Assembly: GCA_038025085.1 (NCBI GenBank)
Contig: CM076144.1
Coordinates: forward strand, 33,353,501 to 33,417,500
Length of the DNA: 64,000 nucleotides
Reading direction: 5' to 3'
Origin: Tetragonia tetragonoides
Taxonomy: Eukaryota; Streptophyta; Magnoliopsida; Caryophyllales; Aizoaceae
Below the pieces are notes generated by a model that did no database searches, was not told the origin of the DNA, and saw only the letters and a program-made list of their open reading frames with translations. Positions 23,301-34,332 of this stretch are shown here, one piece after another. A program made the translations under genes and the position numbers. Each line of letters begins with the position of its first letter. The stretch's first letter is position 1.

Positions 23301-23881
23301 ATGAGATCCGTAACGTGGGCCACGGGGATAAGAAAGATGCACCATGGTGGCCTCAAATGAAGACAAGGCATGAACTTGCGAAAACATGCACCATTATTAT
23401 ATGGATCGCGTCTGCCGTCCATGCTGCTGTCAATTTCGGGCAGTACCCTTACGCAGGATACCTCCCAAACCGCCCTACTCTAAGCCGCCGCTTCATGCCT
23501 CAGCCGGGCACCGCTGAATATGCAGAGCTTGAGTCTAATCCGAATATAGCATTTCTAAAAACAATAACAGCCCAGTTCCCGACACTCGGTGTCTCATTGA
23601 TAGAAATTTTGTCGCGTCACTCTACTGATGAGATTTATCTTGGGCAACGAGATACCCCCGAGTGGACTTCTGACGCTGAACCACTGGCTGCATTCCAAAG
23701 GTTTTACATGAGACTGGTGGACATAGAAAAGAAAATCATAGAAAGGAACAATGGCGAGAGCTACAAGAATCGGCAGGGACCTGTCAAGGTGCCATACACC
23801 TTACTCTATCCAAACTCATCAGATTACTCCAAAGTTGGGGGACTTACGGGCAAGGGCATTCCAAATAGCATCTCAATATAA

Positions 23882-24216
23882 ACCAGACACGAGCCATTAG
23901 TCTTACTGTAAACTGTAAAGGATTAGTCTTCCAATGTCAGTATTTGTTGTGTAAGCCATAAAGGGTTCTTAAATAGTGACATGTGATTCTGTAGTTATCT
24001 CAAATTGTGATTAGAGTCACAAGTGTATGTAAGCTGTTGTTTGCTGATTTAATTTTGAGGGTGATTTGTTCTCCACTCCTATGACTAATGTTTGTGGCTC
24101 AAATTGGCAATGGTGGAAGGAAAATTAGTAAAGTCTAGCAACGACGGATTACATACCAGACTCTCTCTAGCACTCGTATGCCCAATTCCCTTCTCCCGAG
24201 CGAAGTTCAATAAACA
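23882..24216. other. Lipoxygenase 3' flank
   Basis: Likely 3' UTR of the lipoxygenase: T/G-rich, with 'tgtaaactgtaaaggatt' and 'gtgatttgttctcc' but no perfect AATAAA. No other gene. Confidence 0.4.
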
Positions 24217-24229
24217 TAGGAGCAAAACT

Positions 24230-24367
24230 CTGAGAAATATTCCAGAGGTCCCAGGTTCGAGTCTCCTCAGGGCCACTGGAGGTTTTCCTGGTCGTTAACT
24301 TCAGGGTCCATGGGATTAGTCAAGCAAAGCTTGCACACCCATGTTATCTAAAAAAAAAAATACAAAT
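24230..24367 (+). mobile_element. 5'-truncated SINE with 13-bp target duplication
   Basis: TAGGAGCAAAACT occurs at 24217-24229 and again at 24368-24380. Between them is a B-box (AGGTTCGAGTCTCC, 24253-24266) and a short A-rich tail (24351-24367), but no A box, so the tRNA-like head is incomplete. Confidence 0.85.
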
Positions 24368-24780
24368 TAGGAGCAAAACTAACAAAAAGACTGATTGCCT
24401 TCATATTATACCTCAAGGCATATCAATTTTGTTCATTGAAGGCTAAGCTAAATCATAACAGAGATGGTCAGGTCCAATCCTTTTACAGACCACCATTGAT
24501 TCATTGTTATTCTTTTATTCCTCTCCAATTTCCAAAGTTTTGATCCACCAAGACAATACCACCAATTATCCTTTTCATTCTTTTTCTTCCCCTATTGTCC
24601 CTTTGGTGACATGGTTGAAGCTAGGTCATGCTTAATTACATACATTATGAGAATCCTTGGTCTATTCGACAGCCTAGAATGTCGTCATCTGAGAAATTAT
24701 TAGATGGTCCAAGACCATACTGGCATATTCCCACCTCTCACAATTACCAGTTTTCTGAAGGGTGAAATTAAGTGGGGCTC

Positions 24781-24975
24781 AAATCAAGAAAGTGTGGTTG
24801 AGTGGTAGGGACTCATCCATCCTTAATCAAGGTCGAGGGTTCGAATCTCGTCTTGGGCATGAAGCAGCTTTAAATTCCTTAGTCAGTTGTCCCACCCTTT
24901 GAGGTGCCTATAAGCCAGCGCGGGAAAAATCACTGTGGTCGATAGTAGATACCCTTGGTAGTAAACCAAAAAAAA
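24781..24975 (+). mobile_element. Full-length tRNA-derived SINE with 16-bp target duplication
   Basis: AAATTAAGTGGGGCTC is present at 24765-24780 and, perfectly, at 24976-24991. The body has an A-box-like GTGGTTGAGTGGTAGGG near its start, a B-box GGTTCGAATCTCG (24838-24850) and a poly(A) tail. It is about 195 bp and non-coding. The A-box/B-box spacing fits a tRNA-derived pol III promoter. Confidence 0.92.
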
Positions 24976-25583
24976 AAATTAAGTGGGGCTCCACTTATTT
25001 TGTGAGACGTCCGACCGTGTAATAATCTACCGTCATACAGAGCTAAGCAATTCTAACTGCTACGATAGCCTACAGAACTTGTATGAATCATCTTCATGAC
25101 ATTGACCAGCAAACAATTCCAAAATAAAAATGTGCATCTAATCCCCACATGAAAAACTAAATAAATTGAACGAACAAAACAAGTATATCATCGTGAATTG
25201 CAGGCATGACAAAATATGTTTGATAATTGATGCAACCAATCAACCATTTCAGAACCCAGATAAAAAGAACTCAAATTTCACCATCACAAACATTATTCAC
25301 GAAGAGCAAGAAAACATACAAATCATTCATACTAATAGAAATATTCATCGTGTAATAATAATGTTACAAACCAATCTAATAATTAAAATGCAAATAATAT
25401 ACAGAAATTCAGAATCCAATCGATATTTCACCTATTTTTGCGACTTCCATCCTTCTGCTTTGCTCAGCCGCTCCTTTGCCGCATTGGAGACGTATCGGCT
25501 TCGTTGTTGGATAAAGTGTACCTCCGCTGTCCGCTCTGTAGCTTTGTTCGAGTCACAAGACTTTGCTTTCGTGGCAAATTTTA

Positions 25584-25584
25584 C

Positions 25585-25629
<45 letters not shown>

Positions 25630-25849
25630 CAACGACGCGTGCAATAGCCCGCAAACCACACACGTCGGGCAAGTCAACCCATCTGGGCTGACGGGCTTAA
25701 GTAGAGTAGGGGACCCTTCCTACAAAGAAAGGTAAAAGAGATTTTATTCTTCCTATATAGATGAGGATTCGAACCCTTAACCATTGGATTCTGAGAGTGG
25801 AGCACTTACCACTTGTGCTCCCACCTCATCCTCTGGTGACCCTTGATCG
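25584..25849 (-). mobile_element. tRNA-derived SINE on the minus strand with long poly(A)
   Basis: The poly(T) at 25588-25629 is the tail read from the other strand. On the minus strand the head has 'gaggtgggagcacaagtggtaagtgct' (A-box) and GGTTCGAATCC (B-box, from ggattcgaaccc near 25768). GGCAAATTTTA flanks both sides (25573-25583 and 25850-25860). The tail of about 42 bases suggests a young insertion. Confidence 0.88.
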
Positions 25850-25989
25850 GGCAAATTTTAGGGCTTCCAATTTCGCTTCTGAATGTTTAAAAATCAGAAC
25901 TAGTTGGGTTACCTACGTTAAAAATTTCACAAGTCCTTTTTCATTGTTGCAAATAAAGGATAGTGATTTCCTAGTAGTATTAGACTATT

Positions 25990-26320
25990 AATGAGTTCAA
26001 AAAAAATGTATCGATAATATTAATAATTTAATGATTGTATTTGTAATATTAATGATATAACGATTATATTTGTTATTTAAATTTTGTATTTTTTGCTCTA
26101 ATTATATAATTGTTGTTTTTTTAATTAAAATATTCAATGTTTCAATTTTAAAAAATAATAAAATAGGATTTTTATATGGACTTAGACACTTAGGTACCAG
26201 TAGATACCCGACGGATCTAATTCCAATTCATTAAAAAAGAAATCGGTAACAACCAATTCTTACAAGAAACAATTAGAAACCGATGAATCCAATTCCCATT
26301 CCGGATATTGCAATACTGCC
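25990..26320. repeat. Decayed, end-truncated copy of the hAT-like MITE
   Basis: Collinear with 2510-2890: 'tttaatgattgtatttgtaatattaat', 'ttatttaaattttg', then 'tatggacttagacacttaggtacc', 'gatctaattccaattc' and 'gatattgcaatac'. The TAGGGGTGAGC termini are missing. Confidence 0.7.
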
Positions 26321-26925
26321 TAATTGATGCATGCATTAAAGTAAAAAATAAATAAATAAAAGATGAAGGTTTTTACGTAAAACACGGTAACAAAAACAAA
26401 AATCAACCATAAAAAAGCCGCCGAAGAAATGCAAATTTGAGATTATTAATCACTATTTATCAGAAAGGGAAAAAATGTCTGTGAAATAACTTTCATAATT
26501 TTCTCATTTTATTCTTATTATATTCGATCTCTCAAGTTTTTCAAACTCTTCATATTTACCAAATTCACATCATTCATGTTTACATTCATCCAAATGAGTG
26601 GTACTCCTTTTACGATTGTATTTACACTCTTCAAATGTTAGAAATTCATAAAATCCAAACCCACCATTTTTTTTAAGCTCATCGAAATAACCAATTTTCA
26701 AAAAGTGCTCCAAACATTTAATTTTTCCAACATTTGCAATCCCTAAATTCATATAACCTAAGTTGACGAACTCCTCGACAATTTAATCCTCTTTAAAAAT
26801 GTTAAAACCCAAATTATTATAATTCGGGACAAAATGCTATGCCTCGCCTTTATAAGTTTCCATTTTCAAATCAATTGAGTATGAGTACAATTGGAGAAAC
26901 CTTGAACCCTTATGGTATGTTAACA

Positions 26926-27255
26926 TGATCACTTAAAGACTATTTTACTCATACTTGGAATTATAGTAGACGGAAAAACTTTGTATGCCACACGAGAACA
27001 AATAAATGATTTTAGAAAAATTAAGTAGTCCTTATTGTCTTTGAGAAAGAGCATATGGTAATGGTAATGATAATGATAATGGTAATGGTATTAATGGATG
27101 GGGTGTTTCTGTATAATTCGAAATAAATACGTAATTGTATACTTGTAAAATAATGTTAGTAAGGGAAAAAGAAAGTAAACTCAACATTAGCAACTATTTA
27201 AATTCCACCTACAATTGAAAAAAAATCAATTTAAGATTCTACCCAAGAATTTACA
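26926..27255. repeat. Dispersed repeat copy 2 (paired with 14945-15290)
   Basis: See copy 1. Here the 'ggtaatggtaatgataatgataatgg' segment has expanded into a short GGTAAT/GATAAT tandem run (27057-27093). No coding content. Confidence 0.7.
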
Positions 27256-28330
27256 TGGATGTTTTTTTTGTACTGCATGGATACTTTCTGTATGTTCGGA
27301 AAAAGAACAAAAAGAGGAGGCGACAAACTACAAGGATACTCAATAAATTTTCAGTGCTCTTATTTTGTCAAATATTATGTAATGTTTTGCTCTTTTTACT
27401 TTAATAAATGTTTTTTTGCTCATTCTTGTTTTAGTTTGCCCCAAGTCTTTATTATGGTTTGGTAACGTCCAATTTTGCACAATTTTAGAAAATCTTAACA
27501 AAACTTTAAAATAGCTAAATTGTACGAAATTATAATGAGATTGAATTTTATAATGGAAACATTAATGAGTTTGCCGAGAAAACTAAAATAATACATTTAG
27601 AGTGAAAATTTACAAAAAATAAATTAGTTATTTTAAAGAGAAATTATCAGAAATAATTTTTTATTAATTTTAATGAAAATAAAATAAAACAATTTTTAGT
27701 TCTTCTCATGTGATTTAGAATTCCGGCTGACAAGTACTCTTAAGTTTTCCAACTTTTATGGGAGAGGGCCTTATCATCTTATTTTATTATTTTTTTGCCA
27801 AAAGCATCTTTTATTACTTAAAAGATTGTTATTCAAGACCAGTTGACAGTTCAGGATTAAATATGCTAACTTTCTTAAATAAACATTTCTATTATGCCCC
27901 TTCGACTACCATTTGCACTCTCCATGCGTCAAAATATGAAAACTGAAAAAATATATTTTTCAAATCATTTTTTTCAATTTAAAGTAAAATATTATGACTT
28001 AAATGTGAGTCCAGTATAATATTTTCTTGTAAAAGAGAGGTTTATAAGATTGTGAGATAGATGTCACAAACATCTACATCTCCCACAAGCCTAATTTTAT
28101 GGGATGCACTAAGATCATGTTTTTCTATGTTGCTTTACAGTAAGTTTCGATTTTCCAACCTTTTTTTCAGTTTGTTTCACTTTTTTCAGCTTCCATTTAA
28201 AACTTTTAGTTTGCTTCAATTTTTTCCAGTTTATTTCAACTTTTGTGAGAGCTCAGCTAAATAGAAAGCTTTGGGATTATTTGGAAATGTTGTAGCTTAT
28301 AACTATTTCCAGCTACGTTTGGTTGTGTTT
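27256..28330. other. AT-rich spacer, no gene seen
   Basis: Only short frames. 28130-28260 is composed of recurring 'agtttgcttc/agtttatttcaac' words, and a similar run occurs at 29270-29400 (ttccaatttatttc, ttctagttctttcc); they may be two ends of an old AT-rich element around the trinucleotide arrays. Confidence 0.35.
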
Positions 28331-28349
28331 CTTACTATGTGTAAATTGT

Positions 28350-28543
28350 AAGGGGGGGGGGGACCCTTCCCAGAAGGTGTGCTCTCCCTTTCTGTCTCTC
28401 ACTTTCTTTTCCTTCGCAGAAGTTGTTTATTTTTCAGTAAGTGCTGGTTGATGTATGAGAGATTTTACTTGTTTGTAGGATCTAGTTGGTAAAGCTTATC
28501 GATGATTAATGAGAATGAGATTCATTGCCAAAAAAAAAAAATA
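28350..28543 (+). other. Retroposed 3'-end-like fragment with poly(A)
   Basis: Starts after a run of ten G (28350-28361) and ends 'attaatgagaatgagattcattgcc' followed by 13 A. The near-AATAAA word plus A-tail looks like the 3' end of a transcript inserted by a LINE. No target duplication found and no frame. Confidence 0.3.
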
Positions 28544-28639
28544 GTAAATAAGTATATATGCTATATATAAATATTAAAATAAACATGTATGTAATATAAA
28601 TTAAATCATTCTTGAAAAATGCTCATATTTATTATCAAA

Positions 28640-28755
<116 letters not shown>

Positions 28756-29076
28756 GTTCTACATATTAGTTGGCTATCATTGTCAATGTTACATATGACG
28801 CTCAGAAAGAACAAATGAATGAACTACCCAATCAAATTGCCCCTTGGAAGCTACGCGCCTTATTGAACATCTAGAAATATTATGATATGTAATAACTTAT
28901 TTTCTATGCTATGTATTTAAGCATTATAAGGTCTCAAGTTCAACAAAGTAGGCTAAGTTTTGATGTTATCCTAAACATATTTTTTAAAGTATAACCTCCA
29001 AAATATGAACATCATTAACAACATATTATATCATTTTTATGTAATTTAAAGAGTATATAAAATTTATGCTTAGTAT

Positions 29077-29272
<196 letters not shown>

Positions 29273-29631
29273 GTAAGTCCCAGTTCATTATAGTAAGTTC
29301 CAATTTATTTCATTTTTCTTCAACTTGTTCTAGTTCTTTCCAATTGATTTCAGTTAAAAGTTTCAATTTTCTCTAATTCATTCCAATTTTCTCTAGTTTT
29401 CAATATCCAATATGCCCTCAAAATAATACTGTCATTTGCTGGACCGAAACCAGCCATAGCCCCGGTACTTGAAATTTTTATATAGACCCGCTTCCATCCA
29501 ACTTGGAAGGACTTTAGTGGCCATTTTGTAATTTATCAAAACGCAAGGCTATTTATGTAAATTCGCACGTCAACTACCTACCCGCTCCTTCTCTCACGCT
29601 CTGTGGTTTTTCATGAATATAGAATACACTT

Positions 29632-31124
29632 GGGTGGGGCCGCAGTGCAGGGGTTTATCGAAGTAGTAAAATTATCGCCTCCTAAGAGGAGCGAAGGTAT
29701 TTTGATTACCAAAATCTCTAAAATTGAGAAAGCTAAGCAAATTGGGTAAATTTGATGTTGATTTAATTTAATTAAACCTAAAGCTAAACTAGGATGACAA
29801 TCTAAGAAGAGGGAATAGAACAATCACTATTATAAAATCAAGGATTAAAGCTAGAGTTGGGGGTTCACCCAACTAATGATGCTCTAATGCAATGGATGAT
29901 AGAATAGCATGCAATCAAATGAGCAATTGTGTAGAGATACTAGGTCAATCAATGACTAATGGCCTCTCTCAAGGTCACCAAAGAAATACCCAATTTCACC
30001 CTTCCACCTATTTTCATGGGGTCAAGCTTTATTGAGCTCATTAAGCAACATCTAGCTCAAGCATCTCCAAAAGGAAATCTACCTACTTTCGTGGTTGAAT
30101 CCATTTGCTTAGTCAATGAAACTCCTATGATTACCTTACTCCCTTTCGGTTTTAAGTAAATCACACAAAAAATAAGCCAAGTTCTCACTTAGGCATTTTA
30201 TCAAACACGTGGAGTTCACAAAGCTAAATTCACAATAACTCATTCAATCACAATATATTCACATCATCCAAGCATCAAAACACCATAGTTGGGCTAATCC
30301 CAACTCTAATAAGATAAATTAGCTACTAAACATCATAAGGTCATCAACTTTAATTAACCAAGACATAATATTCAACATAAGAGAAATAAGTAAGGAAGAC
30401 AGAGAAAGAGAAAAGAGAAGGGTCAACAAGATCTTACAAAGATCTTCAATAATCTTACCAAAATAAAGTTCAACTACTCTAGAAATCTAAGAGATGAAGT
30501 TCTTCAATCTAACTATGGAGGCTAGACTTCTTTAGAGAACTAAAACTAGGTTTAGAAAAGAATAGCATAAGGGTTCTCTAAGTCTCCCCCCAAAATTAGG
30601 CTTTAAAAGGGAGTTTTTAAGTGAAAAGAGGTGAACCCCAACCTAAAATAGAAAACCGCAGGCTGTTAGGTCCGAACAGCGAGTAAGTTGTGGTTCGCAC
30701 CTGGGCATTTTGAGTGAGACACATGCTAGGTACCGAACCACAAGTAAGTTGGGGGCTGGTAGTTTTCAAATCTTCACTTCCTTGACCTTTAAAGGTGAAC
30801 CACAAGCATGTTTGAGACATGACTTGCCTGTGGTTCATCATTTTGGACTTGTTCTTGGTTCTTGCTCGCACCCACAAGATGGCGAGATGGCACTATAGAG
30901 TCTAAAATCTATAAGATGGCGAGATGGGGGTGTTTTTCGCATTTTTCTCAACGCTTGGGGTCATTCCACCCACAAGATGGCACATTTTTCTCTCATAAAA
31001 TAAACCAAAAGCGTAAACTAGAACAAAAGGGGATAAAACTAATAAAAGAGAAGGAAAATCATCAACTAACCTAACAAACTAGAACTAAAATCTATGAAAA
31101 ATGTATACAAATAAACACTTATCA
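29632..31124 (-). repeat. Gypsy-type LTR 'A', minus orientation
   Basis: Read on the minus strand it starts TGATAAGTGTTTATTTGTA at 31124 and runs parallel to LTR B (34333-35828) for about 1.5 kb with roughly 90% identity by eye and some indels. Shared blocks: gaagttcttcaatctaactatgg, cctaaaatag, gtccgaaca/ggttcggacc and ggtttatcgaagtagtaa. The outer tip (expected TATCA) has diverged to 'cttgggtggggccgcag'. The TGATA...TATCA ends and length are typical of plant Athila/Tat-like Gypsy LTRs; the lineage is inferred. Confidence 0.75.
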
Positions 31125-32642
31125 AACTATAGAGTCTTGATGAGATGTGATGGTTTGTGGCTAGCTAGCTTGTGTTGGAAGTGTGATGGTGAATTGATGA
31201 ATGATAATGGTGTTGATATGTTGTGTATGTGGAAGTGATGTTATGATGGATGATGGATGATTGTGATTGGTGGTTGAAAATGTGCTAGTTTAGTGTAGAA
31301 GCATGTTAGATCATTTAGTTGCATTTTCATGTATATATTGCCATTTAGGTTGCATTTCAAATAAAAATGCCAAAAAATTGAAAAAAATGAAAAAAAAATC
31401 CAAAAAATTAAAAAATAAAATACCCAAAATAGAGATAAGTGATCCTTGTATGATGACCATAGAGGAACATTGGTTGATATTTAACATGTGGCATAAGACT
31501 TGAGCTTTGAGGTAAAAATTTTGAAAAATGGGATCTCCTAATTATGATTTTTAAAATTGAATTTTGTTCACTTGGTCTTGGTATGCAAGCATGAGTGTTG
31601 ACATGTTGTCAATGACTTGCTAATCCTCCTTAAGTCATGAAGTGGTTAGCTTTAGATGGACTTTAACAGTGAGAACTTGAGCCCAAAACCGACAAATTCA
31701 TATCGGTTTATTTTCTTTTCATGTGTGCTTGATTCACTTCGGTTGGCATGACTCTAGAACTTGCCTTGATTCTTGGTCAAAGTTGCATTAGACACCCATT
31801 TTGCATCGATAGAACGGAGGCGTTCATTTGTTTATTTGTATTTAAGCTACTTTAAGCCAAAATAGCCTCCCTTATGCGTCATTTTACCAGTTTGGAGCCC
31901 CTTTGAGCTTGTGCCATTTTTCTTTAGGAACCATGTTACATGTCTTTTCTTCCCAAACACGTTTCCCCTCTTCCGAGTCTAAGACTAGTGTGACTTGTCT
32001 TTCTCATTGGGTTGAAATATTAAATCGTGATTGGAGTAAAAGATGAGCATGGGGGTGCTTTTGGTGATGGATGGAGTCTTAATGGTTGACTTTGAGTTTG
32101 AAGAAGCTTTGGTTTAAAAAAAAAAAGAAAAAAAAAGCGTTTTAGGAATAGAAGCAAGAAGGGTCATTTATCTCATTTTGTTGGAAATCATCTAGCCCCG
32201 ATACTTCTAGTGTTAAAGTTTTGTTAACGTTGTCAAAATGTTAGTTTAATGGTTGATACATAAAGATTGGAGTTGGTGTTTTTGACTTGCTGCGATGTTT
32301 TTGCACCCCCTTAATCTTTTCTAGACAGATTTGAGATGATGTTTGTATTTTCACTAAGTCTTTTTTACTCTAAGTCCACATCCCAAATGTATTCCCACCT
32401 TACCTTAAACCCCATTTCAACCCAAAAGTCTTCCCGATCTTTGCATATGGAGTTGTCAACTAGCGGTAGAGATTTTAGAAGATAGGCAAGCATATGGTAG
32501 GATGCCACCGAAGTTTGAGTTGTTGAATATTTCATGATTACCCAAAACACATGAGTATGAGGGACTAACATTTCCCAAAGCGAGAGTCTCTCGGGCTAAC
32601 TTGCTGTATTTCTTGAGGATAATTAGCAAGTCGGTTGATTGC
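31125..32642 (+). other. Gypsy-type internal non-coding region
   Basis: No long frame. 31850-31990 has 'gccatttttctttaggaacc' and 'cccaaacacgtttcccctcttcc'; 32610-32642 has 'tcttgaggataattagcaag'. In Athila-like elements the stretch between the last gene and the 3' LTR has this style. No gag, protease or RT is present. Confidence 0.4.
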
Positions 32643-34088
32643 TGATGAGTGCGTAATTAGAGCTATTTTCCATGTGATAAACACACTCATTTGATTGGTT
32701 TCATGATAATTATATCATTTCTTTTTGAGATTTTATGATTATTTTGATAAAGATGACTACTTGGGGTATGTTTGTATTTTGATGTGTTTTTAGGATATTT
32801 TGAGACCCCGAGGCTTGGTAGAGACTTTGGAGATGATTTGGAGTCGCAATCGCCAGTGAAGAAGTCAAGGAAAATGCTTTAGAGAAAGCCAAGCGAGAAG
32901 AAAAGTGTTAAAACGAAGTTCTAGGTAAAATTGCACTTGCACGATCATACGAGTTTGAAGGCTAAACCTTGCATGACCATGCAAGTAAGTCAGTGAGCTC
33001 ACGAAGAGTTGCACGACCATGCAACTTTCCTTTGTATTTTCTGCACGACCATGGAAGCTGCAGGATTTCAGGAATTTAACTCGTGACTTCTCCTATTCTG
33101 GGGGTTTCTTTCCCAATTCCGAATTGACTCATTTTGGGGTTTATAGAAGGAGAGAGAACTCCTATCTTTCATACAATCTCTTAGCACCCCATATTCTCTC
33201 AAACACTTTTATGCTTTCTAGAAAAAAATCAAACATTGGTTTTGCTTTGTAATTTGAAGATTGAATTCGCACTTTCAAGCTTTCATCAAGTTCTTGGTTA
33301 TCTATCAATTGAATCTTCTTTTGGGTATTTCTAATCCTTACTTTCTCTCCCCATCTCTCTACTTCTTTTAGATTAATTTCAATATAGTCTATGAATGTTC
33401 TTGCTTTTGTTCTTGAATTCTAGTTTATTCATGCTTAATTTAGTTGTCATTGTTTGCTTGTTGTTCTTGAATATCATGAGTAGCTAAATTCCTCATCCAG
33501 GATTGATGTAGCCAAAGCTTAGTTTCTTGATGCCCTAATTGTTTTCATTAGCATGTTTTAGAATATTATTGCGATCAATTGTTTGTGTGCTTATTTATTT
33601 GTTAGACGACTAACTCATGTTCGAGAGAAACTTGTTAGTTGTAGGAGCTCAAACAATTGACAAGATTGCCTAATCACGAGAGTAGGTTAGAAAGTCTTGG
33701 GATGCTTTGGAATTGTTACAATCTTAATGCTCTTGATTTAGCTTTATTCCATGATAATAGGAATTTGGTTATTTAAGTGTATCCTTTGACCGTCAAGAGA
33801 GAGTTTTTGGTGTCTTATAATTCTGTCCTTGCTTATATGTTTGATTTTACATGCTAGTTAGACTTATCGTTTGCATCAAGGAATTATAGTGGAGGTGAAG
33901 TCAATCCTAGGTCTTAGTTCTTGATATCTTTTCATTGTTAATTTGCGTTCTTAGTTGATAATTACAAAACTTCAATTTTCAATCGCTTAGCTTGTTGAAT
34001 TTAAGAAAAACTAGTATTTGGAATCGATAGCTCCTTGTGGTTCGATATTTTACTACTTCGATATACCCGTGTACTTGCGAGCCTATCA
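32643..34088 (+). repeat. Solo Gypsy-type LTR 'C'
   Basis: Starts TGATGAGTGCGTAATTAGAGC and ends GTACTTGCGAGCCTATCA. Length 1446 bp, LTR-like TG...CA ends inside TGAT...ATCA. Flanking pentamers ATTGC (32638-32642) and AGTGC (34089-34093) match 4 of 5, so it probably is a solo LTR inserted in the internal region of the A/B element. Contains repeated 'cacgaccatgcaa' motifs (32990-33055). Related to but distinct from LTRs A and B: they share only the terminal 'ctacttcgata.acccgtg.acttgcg'. Confidence 0.65.
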
Positions 34089-34093
34089 AGTGC

Positions 34094-34332
34094 TTGTATG
34101 CTTTATACTTCGTGAACTTGTTTCATAACATTTTGAAACTTGGGTTTATAATGGTTGGAAAACTTGTTTGGCCTCAAGGACCTCGAGTTCTTAAGTACAT
34201 GTTAAGTGCTTTGTCGATGCTCCTCACTTGAGGAGGTGATCTCTCGACTACGTCATGCTAACCTTCAATCTTACTTGATGTTATTATTTAGTGTTTGCTT
34301 GAGGACAAGCAAAGGTTAAGCATGTGGTAGTT
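34094..34332 (+). other. 3' internal end with polypurine-like tract
   Basis: Contains 'tgcttgaggacaagcaaagg' (34288-34307), a phrase I recognise from just upstream of the 3' LTR of Athila-like Gypsy elements, then 'ttaagcatgtggtagt' and LTR B. This supports LTR B being a 3' LTR in plus orientation. Confidence 0.5.

Larger units (their letters stand above)
18474..23881 (+). pseudogene. Lipoxygenase (plant 9-LOX-like), nine exons, several frameshifts
   Basis: Exons by GT/AG sites: 18474-18783, 20553-20841, 21070-21311, 21464-21800, 21960-22047, 22150-22257, 22373-22673, 22763-23027, 23116-23881. The product would be a linoleate/linolenate dioxygenase with a PLAT domain (exons 1-2) and the catalytic domain. 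Landmarks: [92 protein letters not shown] and the C-terminus GIPNSISI, whose last Ile is an iron ligand. There is no plastid transit peptide, and [12 protein letters not shown] fits cytosolic type-1 LOXs. Breaks: the exon 1/2 join is out of frame by one; an extra A follows NEL in exon 3; an extra C lies after YALKI in exon 4; 2 nt (AT) are extra in exon 5; 4 nt are lost in the HQLISHW motif (about 22660); an extra T is in exon 8. Exon 9 is intact. Pseudogene, or uncorrected assembly indels. Confidence 0.85.

Noticed and set aside
24838..24850. tRNA gene suggested by a B-box
   Set aside because: There is no cloverleaf; A- and B-boxes belong to a SINE with target duplications and an A-tail.
25166..25735. 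A 189-codon frame ending in poly-Phe
   Set aside because: It runs through spacer and across a minus-strand SINE with its poly(T); no conserved motif.
29959..30159. Plus-strand 66-codon frame in LTR A (MASLKVTKEIPN...)
   Set aside because: It lies inside an LTR whose transcribed strand is minus; the counterpart in LTR B is not kept open.
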